From contig JAODTK010005774.1 of NCBI GenBank assembly GCA_026419785.1, positions 1 through 64,000 on the forward strand: a stretch of DNA of 64,000 bases. The letters run 5' to 3'. Under the pieces are notes generated by a model. It had not been told where the DNA came from, ran no database searches, and saw only the letters and a list, made by a program, of their open reading frames with translations. Made by a program: the position numbers and the translations under genes. Below, piece by piece: positions 1 through 13,613 of the stretch (position 1 is the stretch's first letter; the number at the start of each line of letters is the position of its first letter). The stretch comes from Sclerodactyla briareus. Its lineage: Eukaryota; Echinodermata; Holothuroidea; Dendrochirotida; Sclerodactylidae.

Positions 1-2129
1 TTCGCGTTGTCCTCGTGCCGCCGCCGCCGCCCGTGTGCATGGAACACTGCTTCATAGGTACTTTGTCAGTCTGTAGGGTATTGTGCATGTGCTTACTAGG
101 GTGTGGGTTTTACTTGGGTTGGCTCTCCATTTTTTTACTTTTGTTATCCTTCATTCAAGTTGGAGAGGTGCGAATGACCGCAGTACCATTTTTCGTTTAG
201 CTGCAATCGTTTCGGTTCCCTCATTGCTGTGATCGGAGGGACGGTCTTCGTCGCCACGATTAAGCATACGGCAGTTCGTTGTCCCGTTACGAACTGCTCA
301 CACGATAACAGATTGATCTTCTACTAGGCTACCAATCGTACCCTGACCTACCCGCCGTAATGAGATCATTGAAGGCCCTAGCTTGCGACTGCTACGGAGT
401 ACGGAGGTAAAAAAAAAAGCTACCACTGAATTGGTCGTAACCCAGCTTGGTCATCAACGTTGATGCCCAACGATTGTAATGGAATAATATTAATATGATT
501 ATAAACTTGACAAATGTCCATACGGCTTTCCATACACGAAATCGGACCATATTGGCGATTAGCCGATCACCATTCCTTCATTCCAGAATGCTACTCTACC
601 CTGGTTATTCTATACACTATTGATATTGGATAATGGTCATTGTCAATGACCTTGTTCCTCAGAATCTCCAGGGTCAGGAGCAGGAAGAGTCTTAGGGTAG
701 TCTGTGACGCTCATCGAATTTAATTAAAACTCTTCCATCCTTACAACCACCTGCGAATGAAGCCCCGAGAAAAACAACCCCATATATCCATTTCTCTCAA
801 TGCCCTCCCCATTGCCAGTATTCACACTTTCCTCCTCATTTTCACTCAATGCTTTGCATTCTATTTTTTAATATCATTTTTATATATCCAGGTATGCGAA
901 CATTGCCAATCATAGTAATAACACGAACACCAGATTTACAACGACCGCGGTGATTGGCTGATGTGCGGTATTGTCATAGGAACAAGTGGGTCTATAGTTA
1001 TAGGATTAGAGATAGGGTAGGGATTAGATCACGTAGATAATGACAAATAGCTTGTAAAACTCTGCGTTTTTACCCTCTTCCGTTGCCTGTATGAGATTCA
1101 TACATTTTTCTACACAGGCTACTTGCAATTGTTTGTATTATTTTTCTGCATGAGACTAAAATATAAAAACATCGTCCTAATTGATATTTAGCTGAAGTCC
1201 GTGGACATCAATCCCAAGGAGGAGGCACCGTCCCCCCTTCTTAGCCTCCAACTTGGACAGAACGGTTTACACCCATGGTAACGGTCCAAAATGAACAGCT
1301 GAATGGATATGAAATTTAAAAAAAAAACTCGAACAGTCCCTGAAAGGCACTTACGGCCCGTTAAGCTCAGCACGTTTGACAGGAAAAATCAAAATTCAGA
1401 GGCAACAAAACGCATCTAAGGACATGTGAAAAGGAGGAGTGCTAAATTAAATGCACCAAATGAACCTTTCCCTAGGGGGGGAGAGCAGGGTTTGGCGGTT
1501 TACGGGCACAAGTGGAGGCGGGAGGGGAGGGAGGAGGGGGTCCATACTGCCGCAACATTTTTTCTGAGATGTAAGTTGGGGGGGGGGGGGGTGACCAAAT
1601 TTGCGTGAAGAATTTTTGGCGAGCGATAAGGCAAAAGTGCAAAAATTGCCGAATATTTTTCTGAACTGCCTGAATTTTCGCTAAAATCCCCGACAACCAT
1701 GTGAAATAACCAGTTCTGTTTCCTGCGACCCATCTATTCAAAAATTCGGGCAGACCTTTTCGGCCCCTGAATTAGAAGGGTCCTGTACGCCTATTACCCC
1801 AACTCCACAGAAGAGCATCAAGGACGTGGACATAAAAAAAAATGGACCTAAGTGAGTGTTTTAACTGCTTATATTGCGCTCAAAATTACATTCTAACGCC
1901 ACTGGATTTCAGCTCTTCTGAAAAGTAGAGAGACTGGTGGCCTCCTTGACGTGGTTTGGGGGATCGTTCCACAGAAAGGGATCGGCCATCAGAAGGTTCG
2001 CCAATGTACTGTTTTTATGCGCTTTTTGATTCCTTGCCGCAGCAACAGGCTCTATGCCGTCGATGCACCGTGCGTAGGTGTGTGTGTGTGTCTGTTGTCT
2101 GTTCGTGTGTGGTGTGACCACCCCTTGTC
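1..2129. other. No gene recognised
   Basis: Short chance frames only. There is a 13-G run at 1578-1590 and a GT-rich stretch at 2079-2112. The 61-codon frame at 15-200 is leucine-rich but has no context supporting it. Confidence 0.5.
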
Positions 2130-2815
2130 AGCACGATATCTAACATACGCAAACTGGTATCAAGATTCAAATTATGTATGTGGGTTGGACATAATGGGGA
2201 GGATGACCCCTAATGTCTTGGGTGCCTGTTCAAGTTCATTCGAGGTCACGATAGGGCAAAGTTCAAAAGCTTGTCAGCAACGATAATCTACGAACGCAAG
2301 AGCTATCAAGCTCAAATTGGGTATGTGGGTAGAATGTATGGTGATGAATGAACCCTATTGTTTTTGTGTCGGTCAGGTCCTTCAAGGTCACCACAGGATA
2401 TCGTCATTTATCTCGGCAACGAAACAGTTTAGAGACTGTCGTAATGGTAAAGTTGCGTTTGTCTGAGTGAAATCCAATCTGGTGCCGACTTTGACCTCAG
2501 TTGACTTTTCGACCTCATTGACCTTTTGACCTGGTGATTTTTGCAATGTTTTTTTTTTTGTTGGCCAGATGCGTCTTGTCACCCAAACATAAAAGTCAAT
2601 GACACTACCATACTACGATACAATTATCACAAGCTATCTCAATGACTGTGAAAGGTCCTGCACTAAAACACTGATTATTTGGCTTTGACTCTGCTCGTCA
2701 GAATGATATCTAATGAATTCAAATATCTATTAAGTTCGATATTAAATTGTGTGGATGTACACATGATGAATGTTTTTGCTATCAGGTCCAAGGTCATATT
2801 CCAGGCAACCATCGG
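2130..2815 (+). repeat. Diverged tandem repeat, about 145 bp, GACCTT-rich
   Basis: Recurring elements are a CGATATCTAA-like start, AATTATGTATGTGGGT or AATTGGGTATGTGGGT, a GATGAATG or GGGGAGGATG stretch, and CAGGTCC(TTC)AAGGTCAC. Starts lie near 2131 and 2275, with a separate copy near 2700 (GATATCTAATGAATTC...CAGGTCCAAGGTCATATTCC). GACCTTTTGACC-type sequence lies between. A similar GACCTTGAAGGACCTTTGA region occurs at 11.42-11.9 kb. Confidence 0.5.
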
Positions 2816-2960
2816 AACAATCCTTATATCCTGCCACGATTCATTGTACATAGTGAGACATCATATAGCCCAACCAAACAAATATTTTCCCCCAGTGAAG
2901 ACAGTACAACTTTCTGAATTGTCCCATTTTATCTGTTATTCTGATATGTTGATTGATTAG

Positions 2961-5821
2961 GAACTAGCTACAAATATTTCCCCCATTAAGACAGTACAAA
3001 TTCTTGAATGTCATTTTATTATTATCCTGATAGTTTGTGATTGACTAGCACCAGTGACCAGCCTCTATGTACCACCTGAATCAGTAGTTATGTTTTACAG
3101 GCTTACACGCAAAAATAAAAAAGGGGGCCCAAAAGACTTATGAAAATGAAAATGTAGCTCAATTTGAAGCCTGCATCACTGCTTTATTGACAAATTCCTA
3201 ATTGCAAAAGGCAGAAAACGCCTCTTCTGCTTGCGTATACTCCCTCTTATTTAGGTATATATTTTACATTTATCCCAGTGGCATTTTCGCAGGGAAGTAC
3301 AAAAGTGATATAACCGTGGATATCAATGGGAGGGTGAGAGAGAGAGAGGGGGGGGGGGGGTAGGGACGAGCTGGCAATTTTTCCATAGCCTATATTATAT
3401 TTACTCGAGGGGGGAATCCCAGTTTGTTGCTCTACATTAATTGAAACGGTGATATCTCTTCCAAATTTCCGCATTATAACTAGTTTATTAACAAGCAGAA
3501 AATGCACACCAGGAAAGGTCCTGCGGAATTCAATCAGAACACCTGTGTGTGCCCAGCCATAATCCTCTACCACCAATGCCTGCATTTTGTGTATACTATA
3601 ATAAAGCCCTTAGTTTTGGCTGGTCAACATTGGTCCCACTCCCAAAAGGATTTAATCTCTCAATTTGTGTGTGGTGAGAGTAAACAACAAACTTTTTTTA
3701 CTGCCTGTCAGACATTCAGTGGTGGAAATTGTACCTGCACTGGCAATGCTCAGAGGATGGGTGTGTGTAATCCAATTATTCTCAGATAATCAGATAATTA
3801 GAGACTAGTTCACACAGAAGAATAAGTGTACGATTATCTGATTTTTACATTCAAGTTAATCACTTCCAGATGTCCATTACTTGACAGGCCGGACTACAGT
3901 TTGTAGTCGAGACCGGCACAATCCGAGACTGAGATCGAGACCGAGACAAGAGGGTGTCGAGACCGGACCGAGACCATCAAGGTCCGGACCGAGACCGAAT
4001 GTATATAGTTTATAGGGCAACAATTCGATCGAAGTCCGAACTGATTGTAGGCCCCTATTTTACACCTACATGCTCTATTTTTGACATTATAGACAACCTC
4101 TGCTCATTGATCAATTGCTTTTTCGACGATCTCAAAACCAAGTCAACAACTTATTCTTCTTCTTCCCGATCATTCTCCCAATCGACGAGCTGGTCCAACC
4201 CCTAGCATAAATCAAGGTGGTGCCATGTGAGCATGCACGCCCCTGCCCATTCCCGGTCACCCCCCTCCCCCAGTTCGCCACATTATCGGTGAAGCCATGA
4301 ACCAAAATACACACCCCTCACGCCTCATCACATTAAAATAAAATGTAAAATGTAATAATCATATAAAAATGTAAATCAGATTGTGAAGACCCACCCCCGC
4401 CGGATGCAGACCTGACCTCTATATCATTCAACACTACTGAATATGTCACCGATACACAGACAATGGCCACTGCCCCTCTTTCAAACTCCCTACCTCTTCA
4501 TTGGCCTGGGGCATTCTTTCTTTCCTCCTCTTCATCCCTCATGCAGCATTCAGCATACTACAGCTTCCTAAACAGGAATTTTGATCATCTCACTAAAGTC
4601 TCTGTATTCCAATTCAAGCTTCTTATGTCTTATGCCCCCCCCCCTCCCACCCCTGGACACCCCGCTTTCCTTATGTGGCCAGGTTGGGGCGCTATTGTGT
4701 CCCTCCATCCATAGCCCATCCCTAGATTCCAACACCATACCATAACTTGATCCCTTCAAATGCATTACCATAGCTTTTGTCCTATGATTGGATGAACGCA
4801 ATTACCACCACCATAACCATGTACTGTACGTTAGGCCTCACTGTTTGTCAAAATGAGAATTCATGTTTAGTCCCGGTTTCTACTGGGTGGACGCTTTTCA
4901 CAACATGCCATCCAGTTTAAGGTGGTCATTTTCTCACGAATCACCGCACCATCCCTGGACACACAATGCACCACTGGGGCTAGGCTTAGCACTACTTACG
5001 ACTATCGTAGGGACACAATATTTGTGGCATATTTAGATATTAGAAAAAAGTGAGGGCTTACCTGTGCCCCCAGGCCGAAATGGGGTTAGGGGTTCGATTC
5101 TATAAAATATCGCTCTTCTTCCCCTTGGCTCTCTATAATCTGGTGTTGAACAGTCACATGATGTGACCATTTGGGAAAAGTGGTTGCCGTCTAATTACAT
5201 TTTAAAAACCAGTGGCCAAGTCATACTGGATCCACATTAACTGAGCCCACGTAATTCAGAAATGTTCAACATGGGCATATATATTATATAACACTAGAAA
5301 ATTGCAAAAATCTATGTCTGTTCTTTTATCTATTTTTATTATTATATGCACCAGATAATATTTGTTATGGGGGTGCCTGCATGGGGTGGGCCATATAGAG
5401 AGACATTTCCCAACCTCCCCCAATTATGGAGGGAATATGTGATTTGAAAAAACCATTATTTTTGTAAACGTTTTGATAAAATTGGCAATAGAACATTTGA
5501 TGGACTGGTGAAATGTCTATTGATACAAGTATTTCCAACAGTTTATGCACTACCTGTCACTTGCCTGACCCCCCCTTGTACGCCCAGACAAGGTGAGTCC
5601 ATTGCACTTAGGTGGGTCAACAAAATGATGCAACTCTCAGTCAGTGTGCCTGAAAATAATGAAAATTGATACAACCCCAGTCACTTTGAAAGACCACAGA
5701 CTACTCTCCTGCTGTCCACATTGAACGATTGACTGGCAAGTCTGACTCCTCAGTCACATTAGTGAGTAACGACCTATGGTACAAGGACCAACGTGTGAGA
5801 CACCATGCTATTAGACCCTGA
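2961..5821. other. No gene recognised
   Basis: Intergenic sequence with a G run at 3348-3361, the GAGACC array at 3.9 kb, C runs near 4.63 kb and AT-rich stretches. Frames up to 112 codons are interrupted by low-complexity sequence and show no motif. Confidence 0.5.
3900..4000 (+). repeat. Degenerate GAGACC hexamer repeat
   Basis: GTCGAGACCGG, GAGACTGAGATCGAGACCGA, GTCGAGACCGGACCGAGACC and GTCCGGACCGAGACCGA follow one another. It is a second, unrelated hexamer array. Confidence 0.75.
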
Positions 5822-6432
5822 ATGTACCTACAATGACTCACCTTGTCCAGGGTAGTGGAGGGGTGCAATCGACAATATATAGTCCTGTATGCACTTCACT
5901 TTCCCCAAGTTACCTCAAAAAAGGAGATTTTTTTTTTTACATTTGTTGATGTTGATGATGTTGGTCGTCCGATTCAAAGAACTGCCACTTCATTCAATCT
6001 ATCGGCTTTGACCACATACCCATCACTCATGAGTGATAACTTTCGCTAAAGTGATCCTCATCAATTAGCCTTGCCTGCAGTCTGCCGACTCAGTGTTACG
6101 GTCGCGGGGGCTTCCCACACTGAATGGAAAACGTTGGACCTCACTGGTTATGACTCGTGACTTTACCTTCACTCTTCAAAAGGCACTACTTTCCAGGTTT
6201 ATTTTTCAGTTTTTCACTTAACTTGCCCTCAGCTGGACTCTTGACATGGTCAAAAAAAGCAACAAGCATCTCTTGCGGTGAGTAAATATTGCAGGTGATT
6301 GGGTCGTTTGTGTGACGTTTGGTTTTGAGTGGCAGCACACAGCGGGCAGGAATTGAATTAGCTGAATCATCATGGTGATGCCACAACCTTGTAAGGGGAA
6401 CATGTCGGGAAGAAAGGCAAGGAATCACTACG
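5822..6432 (+). repeat. Dispersed 600-bp repeat, copy 1
   Basis: It is colinear with 44938-45515 in the same orientation. Shared blocks include GATGTTGGTCGTCCGATTCA, CTTCATTCAATCTA, AGTGATCCTCATCA, TAGCCTTGCCTGCAGTCT, ACTCAGTGTTACGGTCG, CACACTGAATGGAAAA and GGCAAGGAATCACTACG. No coding frame or terminal repeat is evident, and the class is unknown. Confidence 0.8.
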
Positions 6433-8601
6433 TATATTTGCGTTCTTGTTTCTTCATATGTTTCGCTTCTCTAAAATAATTGGCTCGTCGGCACCCTGCG
6501 TCGTGGTCTAATTTTTAGGATTGCTGACTGATGATTTTAACGATACCATCTGTAAGGCGCCGTCAAGGATCACCTTTAAAGATGGTGAGATGGAGGATGT
6601 CTATTAATTGCAGGGTATCATCCATCAGTTTTTTCACGACTGATCACAACTGCTGGTCATTCCGCTCCAGCTCACTTTGGAACTCCTGAAGAAAGCTACA
6701 TTGAGTTTGGAGCTTCAGGAAGTTTGGTGTGAGTCAAGTGAAGGATCGTAAGATTGCCACAGTGTATGCTGATTGCTTGGACAATCGCTCGGGAAGCTGG
6801 AGATACGATGAACAAGTGAACGTGGAACCAGAGCAGGGCTAGTCAGACTGAAATCTGGCATCCCTCCAGGTCACGGGGGAGTGCCACCTTATGAACGAGG
6901 GCTCAGGAAATATCAAAGGGGGCAATTCTCGGGAAACATGCTTGTGAGACCATTGAACGGCATCGTCAGTGTAATCTCAATGGGTAGACTCAGCCTTTTC
7001 GGAATCTTCACTGTATGACGCTGAAGACGGCTGCGCCGTAATGCGGAATCTATAGCGACCCTGTGAGACGGGGGAGCGGCCCTTGTCAACAGGTGCTCAC
7101 AGCCAGAAGCCGTCTTATAGCGAGGGATACAGGAGAATCTGTGACTGTGGCGCGATTACCAGCTGTCAAGGCAGTGACGGCAGAGTGAGGGCCGATGAAC
7201 TGGGTTTTCGTGGCATTTGTGCAAGGCTGGGCCATATGGTTTGGAAATTCAAGATGGATGGTGTTGCGTTGACGTTATATCTCAATCCTGCCTTCCTTTG
7301 GAATACCCTGACATGCATGGGCATACGGTACCGCCACCACCAGTCTCTGACGGGGGAACGTTTCTCTTCCACTCCCTGTATGGCATCCGCCACTGGCCAC
7401 CGAGGATTACTGCGGGTCATGTCGGACTTTTCTCATGCATGATTAGCATAGCCCCGTCCCCGCCAGTGTATTGTCGGCAAGTGTCCAGTGACGCCCTTGC
7501 CCTGTGTATTGTACACAGACTGCATGCATACCCCCCCCCGAGCTCGATTTCCATGGACCGTCCCTCATATCGGTTCGTTCGGCTGAACTCGGCCATTGGA
7601 GCCCCGTTGACTTGCTATTGGGAATATTGCGAGCATGCATCTAGGGGCTCATAAATTATATGATTTGCCATTCGGGAGGGGAGACATTTATGAGGGCGCC
7701 ACTTCCATGGGCTTCGATCTCACACCCGCCCCCAGAAAATCTCTCGTACGCGCCTGCTGTTGAGGTTCTTCGAAATGTTCTCAACCCTCCGCATCGCAGG
7801 GATGAGAGGACGAAGTAGTAGATAGTAAACAGCAGAATCTGAACACACTATCGACTGACGCCAACCGGCCCCGGCTCCCGGGCTGTCAAAACAGATACAA
7901 TTTTAAGTGTCATGTCGTCCATAAAATCCCGCTCACCCACCAAGCAAGTCATAAATCACAGTTAACGACTCAGACTGCCATGCGCCCCGTTACTGGTAGG
8001 CACACACGGTCACACGTGCGACGCGTGGCATGGCAGCGGAAGGTCATGTGTAGTGCTGGGTTCATCGCCCGTATTTACCACATCGTAACTCACAGGAAGA
8101 AATGACTGGGAGAGGGGAGTTTCGACACCACACTACAGTAACTCGTACGTTATGTGAGGTGAAACTGGTAAAGTCGACCATACATTCTGGCGGCATGGAG
8201 CTAGCTGTAGTTTGCCAGCCTCTACGTGATTTACTCATGAACGGCCCTGACCGTGACAGCCTTCAAAGTCAGCGACTGAGTACAATACTTCATGCAAAAT
8301 TAGACAACCTAATTAGCCTTTCTATGCGGAAATCTATCCTACCTACATAAAATACCTATTTGTCTGAACCACATCACCGTAGTCCCCTTGGTTTGTCCGT
8401 AATCTTGCAAACGAGCTTGAACAATTTTGCATAAAAAGGATAATCAGGGCTAGAATTACCTTACTTAGGCTAATCAGTGACTTTGGTGCCCTAAATCCAA
8501 TCAGGTCGTAATCTATTCACTCCACCCCGACACCGCAAATACAAAATTCCATTGAAATACCGTTTCACGGTTTCAGAGAAAACCTGCTAACAAGCAAGCA
8601 T
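6433..8601. other. No gene recognised; GC-richer stretch
   Basis: 6.5-7.7 kb is richer in GC than its surroundings and has overlapping open frames on both strands (the longest 145 codons at 7217-7654). None shows a family motif, and the frames mirror each other, which points to composition rather than coding. Confidence 0.4.
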
Positions 8602-8768
8602 GACACACACACACACACACCACACACAAACAAACGCACCGGCACACACATAGCCTACACGCAACATACACCAACACCACATACATACATACATACATAC
8701 ATAATACATACATACATACATAACATACATACATACATACATACATACATACATACATACATACATAC
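8602..8768 (+). repeat. (CA)n and (CATA)n microsatellites
   Basis: A (CA)n run at 8602-8628 is followed by CA-rich sequence, then (CATA)n at 8679-8768 broken only by single-unit slips. Confidence 0.95.
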
Positions 8769-9380
8769 GACAGTTCCCCAAACTAGTTTGATAAATTACT
8801 CATGGTCAGTCGTCATCATATAGGCCCTACTGTATGGCTTGTCTAATTTTCCTAGTACAGTCGGTGACACAGTTGGGAAGCATATCCTTCCGGAAAATAT
8901 GCCATATTATTCCTACATAATAGTTACCGTACAGCTAATATTGCTGGACACAGATGACACGAGGGGCGTTTAGCCGTTTACCATGCATTTTGCGTTCCTT
9001 ATCGATGGCCACCACCAATACTGTTCCTTATCGGAACCACATGTCGCTGACGTCCAAAAATAGAAGAGCGACCTTCAGTCTGAATCAACAAGTTACCCAT
9101 GTATCTAATGCTATCAAGCGCGATTTGTCAAGATAAAATAGTTGGGTTGTCGTCCCGCGCAATTGTGCCCTTCGCATGACGTCGCGTTGTTCGGTTTGTC
9201 CGCGTTTGTGGGAGTGGTAAATGAACTGGAGGCGATTGTGGATAAACATTATGTGAAAAACAAATTAACAAATCAGACAGGGAATCAAAGTACCTCTCCA
9301 TACAAGCCCAACGAAATACCAGTTATGACAATGTTTAAACGAACAATTACGAGGCCAGAATACTCCTTGTTAGAGCATTA

Positions 9381-10175
9381 GGCTGGGTATTCCATTGTGG
9401 CGTATGCGTGATGGGTGCAGAAATCACATATTCCGCGAAAACAAACGTTTGTCTCAGAAAAGAACACACTATAAGTTTATGCGGAAAGACTACAAGAATG
9501 CAGCGTTCATGCATATTGTCGTTGATGGACTTGTTGATGAAGATATTCCATAGAATTCATTGGCGGTGCAACGCATCCGAATACGCATTGGTGAGGCCCT
9601 ATCACTACATGTTGGGGGCTTCTGTCTTCTGCCATTCAGTTGTTGTTTGCGTCCATTAGATGTGTTTGATCTGTTGGGACCATATTTTAATACTTTCTAG
9701 TAGGACTAAGACATTTCGGACCCTGGCCCTATCTCAGCCCACGTGAATTCGCGATTTTTTCCCAATGCATATGCAAGTTACGCAACAATGGAATCCTAGC
9801 CTCAGACTGGGATTCCATAGATGCGTATGCGTGGGCGCCTGGGTGTGAAAATCACATATTTACGAAAACGAACTTTTGTTTTCAGAAGAGAAAATCCTCA
9901 AGTCTATGCGACAAGACCATAAAAATACAGCAGCTCATGCATATTGTCGGTGCTTGGCTTAATCTTTAAGGAGAATTCCGTTGAATTCATTTGCGGTGAT
10001 ACGGTACGCATCTGTAGACGCATTGGTACATGTGCTTATCCCGCCTATTCAGTGTTGGCAGTTGCCTTCATTTACGTTGTTTACTTCTGTGAAACATCTC
10101 TAATCTTTGCAAACTAAATAGGACCTATTCAGACGCTGGCCTCCGCTCAGTTCACGTAAATTTGCGATTTTTCAC
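9381..10175 (+). repeat. Tandem duplication, period about 420 bp
   Basis: Copy 1 (9381-9765) and copy 2 (9803-10175) align throughout. Matches include TTCCATTG/AGATGCGTATGCGTG, AAATCACATATT, CATGCATATTGTCG, GAATTCATT, CGCATTGGT, CACGTG/AAATT and GCGATTTTT. The copies are well diverged, so the duplication is old. No gene is recognised inside. Confidence 0.8.
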
Positions 10176-10482
10176 ATCGACGGTGACCGGGCCCGCTACG
10201 CATCCGAAACCAATTGGCGTGCGCAGGAAATTTGATATGGGGGAGGGGTTTAATTGTAATCTTGTTTTTACCTGGATAGACCTCAAATGATGCCACCCAG
10301 TGGGTAATATGGGGAGTGAGTTCTTCCCGATGCGAATAATGAATGATGAATTTACACCGTGGCATACTGGAACTTATTTACGAGTAGCGGGATGAATCAA
10401 GGTGACTCACCCGACCGAAGGAGGTGCCCGGATTTCCTTCGTTTATTCCCAGGTGGCCTTAGATGCAACTCGCAACACTATA

Positions 10483-10556
10483 AAGGCCACACCTGAACAC
10501 ACCCACTCCGTTATTCTACAAGGCCACACCTGAACACACCCACTCCGTTATTCTAC
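10483..10556 (+). repeat. Perfect 37-bp tandem duplication
   Basis: The unit runs from AAGGCCACACCTGAACACAC to CCACTCCGTTATTCTAC. It occurs at 10483-10519 and again, without a mismatch, at 10520-10556. This suggests a recent event or an assembly stutter. Confidence 0.9.
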
Positions 10557-11999
10557 AAATGACGAACGGTGTTATCGTTTACTGAACAAGGCGATCGCCC
10601 CCAGTATCTCGCCTGGTTGCGCGATCAGTGGTTTCTTCTATTAGTCACCATGCAAACAATTACGAGGCATTCCATGTGTTGCTTTTGGTATTAGCATTTA
10701 ACAGAAACAGCCTACTAATCAGTGACCCATTCAAATTCATAAGGACTGATAACAACGACCATGTCGTCTACTGAAGGTGTATAAGTTGTGGGGAAATGTG
10801 ACTATAATATGCAATACATTTCATGGGAATCAACAAACTTGAACATTTGCATGAATGGAGCAATTTATACACACAGCATAACCCCAAGTGACTCAAGTCA
10901 ATGTTAACAATTTTGGGGACTAAAGTAGCCCATACCCATCAAACTCATGAAAATCAATGAACTTTGGAATAGGCCATGCAAAATAGGAATTTTGAATACC
11001 GGTAACCATGGCAAATAATATAAATTATTTTGTGTCCCAAAATGTGCTTCAGGACCATCAGTTTTGATCATCACAGAAAACGACAGGGTCTGGGGAAGGA
11101 TGACAGGAAATTCATCTATAGAGATAGATAATAGAAATAGATACCAAATAGAGATAGTTCTGCAACATCTTTTCATTAATATAGCATGGCTTTAATAATA
11201 TTGATATCAGCATCATGCATGTCAGGTAGGGTGCCCCAAGACTATACCACTCTTAAATTGGTAGCATTTAAGTCTCTAGAGGTTGTTGCAGGAATGTTAT
11301 TATTGACAGTTTTTGGTCCATAAGTGACCTTACGAAAAATGTTACCCCTTGATATATGCAGCACGTCCGAAATTTTAGCCATACGACCCGTCACTAAATT
11401 TTCTTGCCGAAAATGTTATTTTTGGAGTCTGTTGACCTTGAAGGACCTTTGATTAATGACGTTTTTTGTGATGAAAATGCGTGCCTCCATGTGATGCACC
11501 AAGCCCTAAAAATATTGGGTAATCAGTACACACACACGGTGCTATCCCTAAAGTATCAAAATCAACCTTTGACCCCTTCGAACTTGAAGACCAGGTTCCA
11601 GATCTAAGCGGGTGTTGGTTTCGTCTGTGTAGCACACACAGACTTCTATCACATAATCCAAAAATTGACAGTTTTTTATTTCTTTGTCCTATAACGCCTG
11701 AAATAGCAATTTTTTAAAAACTCACCTTTTGACCTTGACCTTTGATTTTGTTTTGTCATCCAACCCAATCCAAAAATCACCATGACAATCTCTACGAACA
11801 CCCTCACTGCATTCATTTCAATCATTGACCTTTTTTTTACCGAAACTCTTCGCAAAATTGCAATAATTCATCATGCAATTATTCACATTAAATGCCTTCA
11901 GTGACCTTGACACTGTTGTTAAATTGATCAGGTTTGAAGGTGTACCATGGAAATCCAACCAACTTAAAAATTCTGCATAGAATTATGCAATTGTACTAA
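10557..11999. other. No gene recognised
   Basis: AT-rich sequence with GACCTTGAAGGACCTTTGA-type stretches at 11.42-11.9 kb like those at 2.4-2.55 kb, probably an old dispersed repeat related to the 315-bp family. Confidence 0.45.
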
Positions 12000-12325
12000 C
12001 TCAATCAACCTTAGTCCCCTAAATGACCAGAAACAATAGGGTTCCTGTACTCCCCATAAAAAAATTATACACCAAATTTCAACTTGATCGGACCAAACCA
12101 TTCTGGACTTATCGTGTTTACAAGGTTTTCGGACTTGACCTCTGACTGACCCCAAAATGATAGGATTCATGTACTCATCATGAGGAATGCACATACCAAG
12201 TATGAGTTTCATCCATCCAGGTTGGGGTCCAGTTATCGTGTTTACAAGCTGGGCGTCACTACATACACAACAGATGCACTGGCAATGACTGCATAGATTC
12301 CTTTGACTTCGTCAAGGAATCCAAA
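12000..12325 (+). repeat. Single dispersed unit of the 315-bp satellite family
   Basis: It carries both half-units once (ACAATAGGGTTCCTGTACTC, GGACTTATCGTGTTTACAAG, then CATGTACTCATCATGAGGAA and CCAAGTATGAG). It ends with the same terminus as the array: GGCGTCACTACATACACAAC, then TTTGACTTCGTCAAGGAATC. The shared right end marks this as a bounded element rather than a purely local satellite. Confidence 0.8.
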
Positions 12326-12721
12326 GGGGTTTCCTGGACTCAAAAAGTAAGGCGTAGTATACTCCCCTCTAGTTACTCGTTCTTTACTCGATGAGACTGC
12401 TACCTAATTTCCCTCGATTAGCAGAATTCCCCCTACTTCCATTGCGTACGCCACTGATTCGAAAGCATTATCAGCCCTGCAGTCTGTCATTGTGGCCCAG
12501 TTAACAGTTTGCCAGCAATTATCTTATAGGCCTATTACGAATCTGACAAGAGGCGGGAAAACCAGTCTCTTATATCACCATTCTAAAATATCCGTTTTCT
12601 GTGATAAAGCAGAGAGGTTCACAATTTAATTTACTAATTCCATTCTATTACAATATATTATTGCCAAAATAAAATAGATGTATGCCCGTTGGTAGAATGT
12701 CTCGCCCAAAGCACATACAAT

Positions 12722-13140
12722 ACATTACAGTTTAATACTTCTTACAACTTCAAAGAAACTAAGAGGCTATCCCCCCCCCAAGCCTAACCAATGAACCAGC
12801 CTGTCACATAACAGTGTACGCTGAGTTCAATTATTGTTTTCACAGGCGCGTACCAGGAGATGTGTTCTTGGAGGGTAGGGTGGGGGTCGGACCCAAGGGA
12901 AGTGCGCCCTCATAAATTTCCTCACCCCTCACAGTATAATACTTCTTACAACTTCAAAGAAACTAAGAGGCTATCCCCCCCCCAAGCCTAACCAATGAAC
13001 CAGCCTGAACATAATATGTATCGCTGAGTGCGATTATTGTTTTCATCAGGCGCGTACCGGAGATTTGTCTTGAGGGGGGGGGGGTTGAGGATGGAACCCA
13101 TGAAGTGTGCTCTCCATAAATGGCCTAACCCTCCGTATTG
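12722..13140 (+). repeat. Tandem duplication, period about 215 bp
   Basis: TAATACTTCTTACAACTTCA to CCAATGAACCAGCCTG is nearly identical in both copies (12735-12805 and 12941-13008). The second part (GAGTTCAATTATTGTTTTCA versus GAGTGCGATTATTGTTTTCA, then CAGGCGCGTACC and a G-rich run) is more diverged. Confidence 0.85.
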
Positions 13141-13613
13141 GCAAATAATTAAAATTTATGGGCCCCTAGGCACTTCTGCTGCAATATTTCTAAATAACAG
13201 CTGCGAAACCTCTACTGAACTGCAAAAATCAAGTTTTTTGTTTTAAAAATTTCTTGATCACTTGGGTCATGGGGGCCTGACGCCCAAAACCCCCCCCTTG
13301 CCCCCCCCCTCTGTGTTTTAGGCCACTGGTTTTTATTGTTCTGCCTAGGGCAATCCAGTCCACAAGGCTACATGATGCCGAAGCGAGTTGTCCAGCAAGG
13401 CGTTCCACTCACAACTCATTGTGCTCTCTGTTATTCAAGAATGCTAATGAACTATATATTGGGAAATTACTATTTTGGTAGATGCTACACGTGGTGGCAG
13501 CAGTGGGGTCAGCCAATTCCATAGCACCAGTGCCGATGGATATACAGCCCAGAACAGCAGCAAACAGATTCCATAGATGCAAGCCACCCCTGGTGTATGT
13601 CCACAAGACTCAC

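Noticed and set aside
7083-7654. Overlapping plus- and minus-strand frames as a gene
   Set aside because: No family motif, no consistent splice sites, and both strands are equally open, as expected for GC-richer DNA.
8573-8781. Open frames of repeated Met-Tyr-Val-Cys
   Set aside because: They are translations of the (CATA)n microsatellite, not genes.
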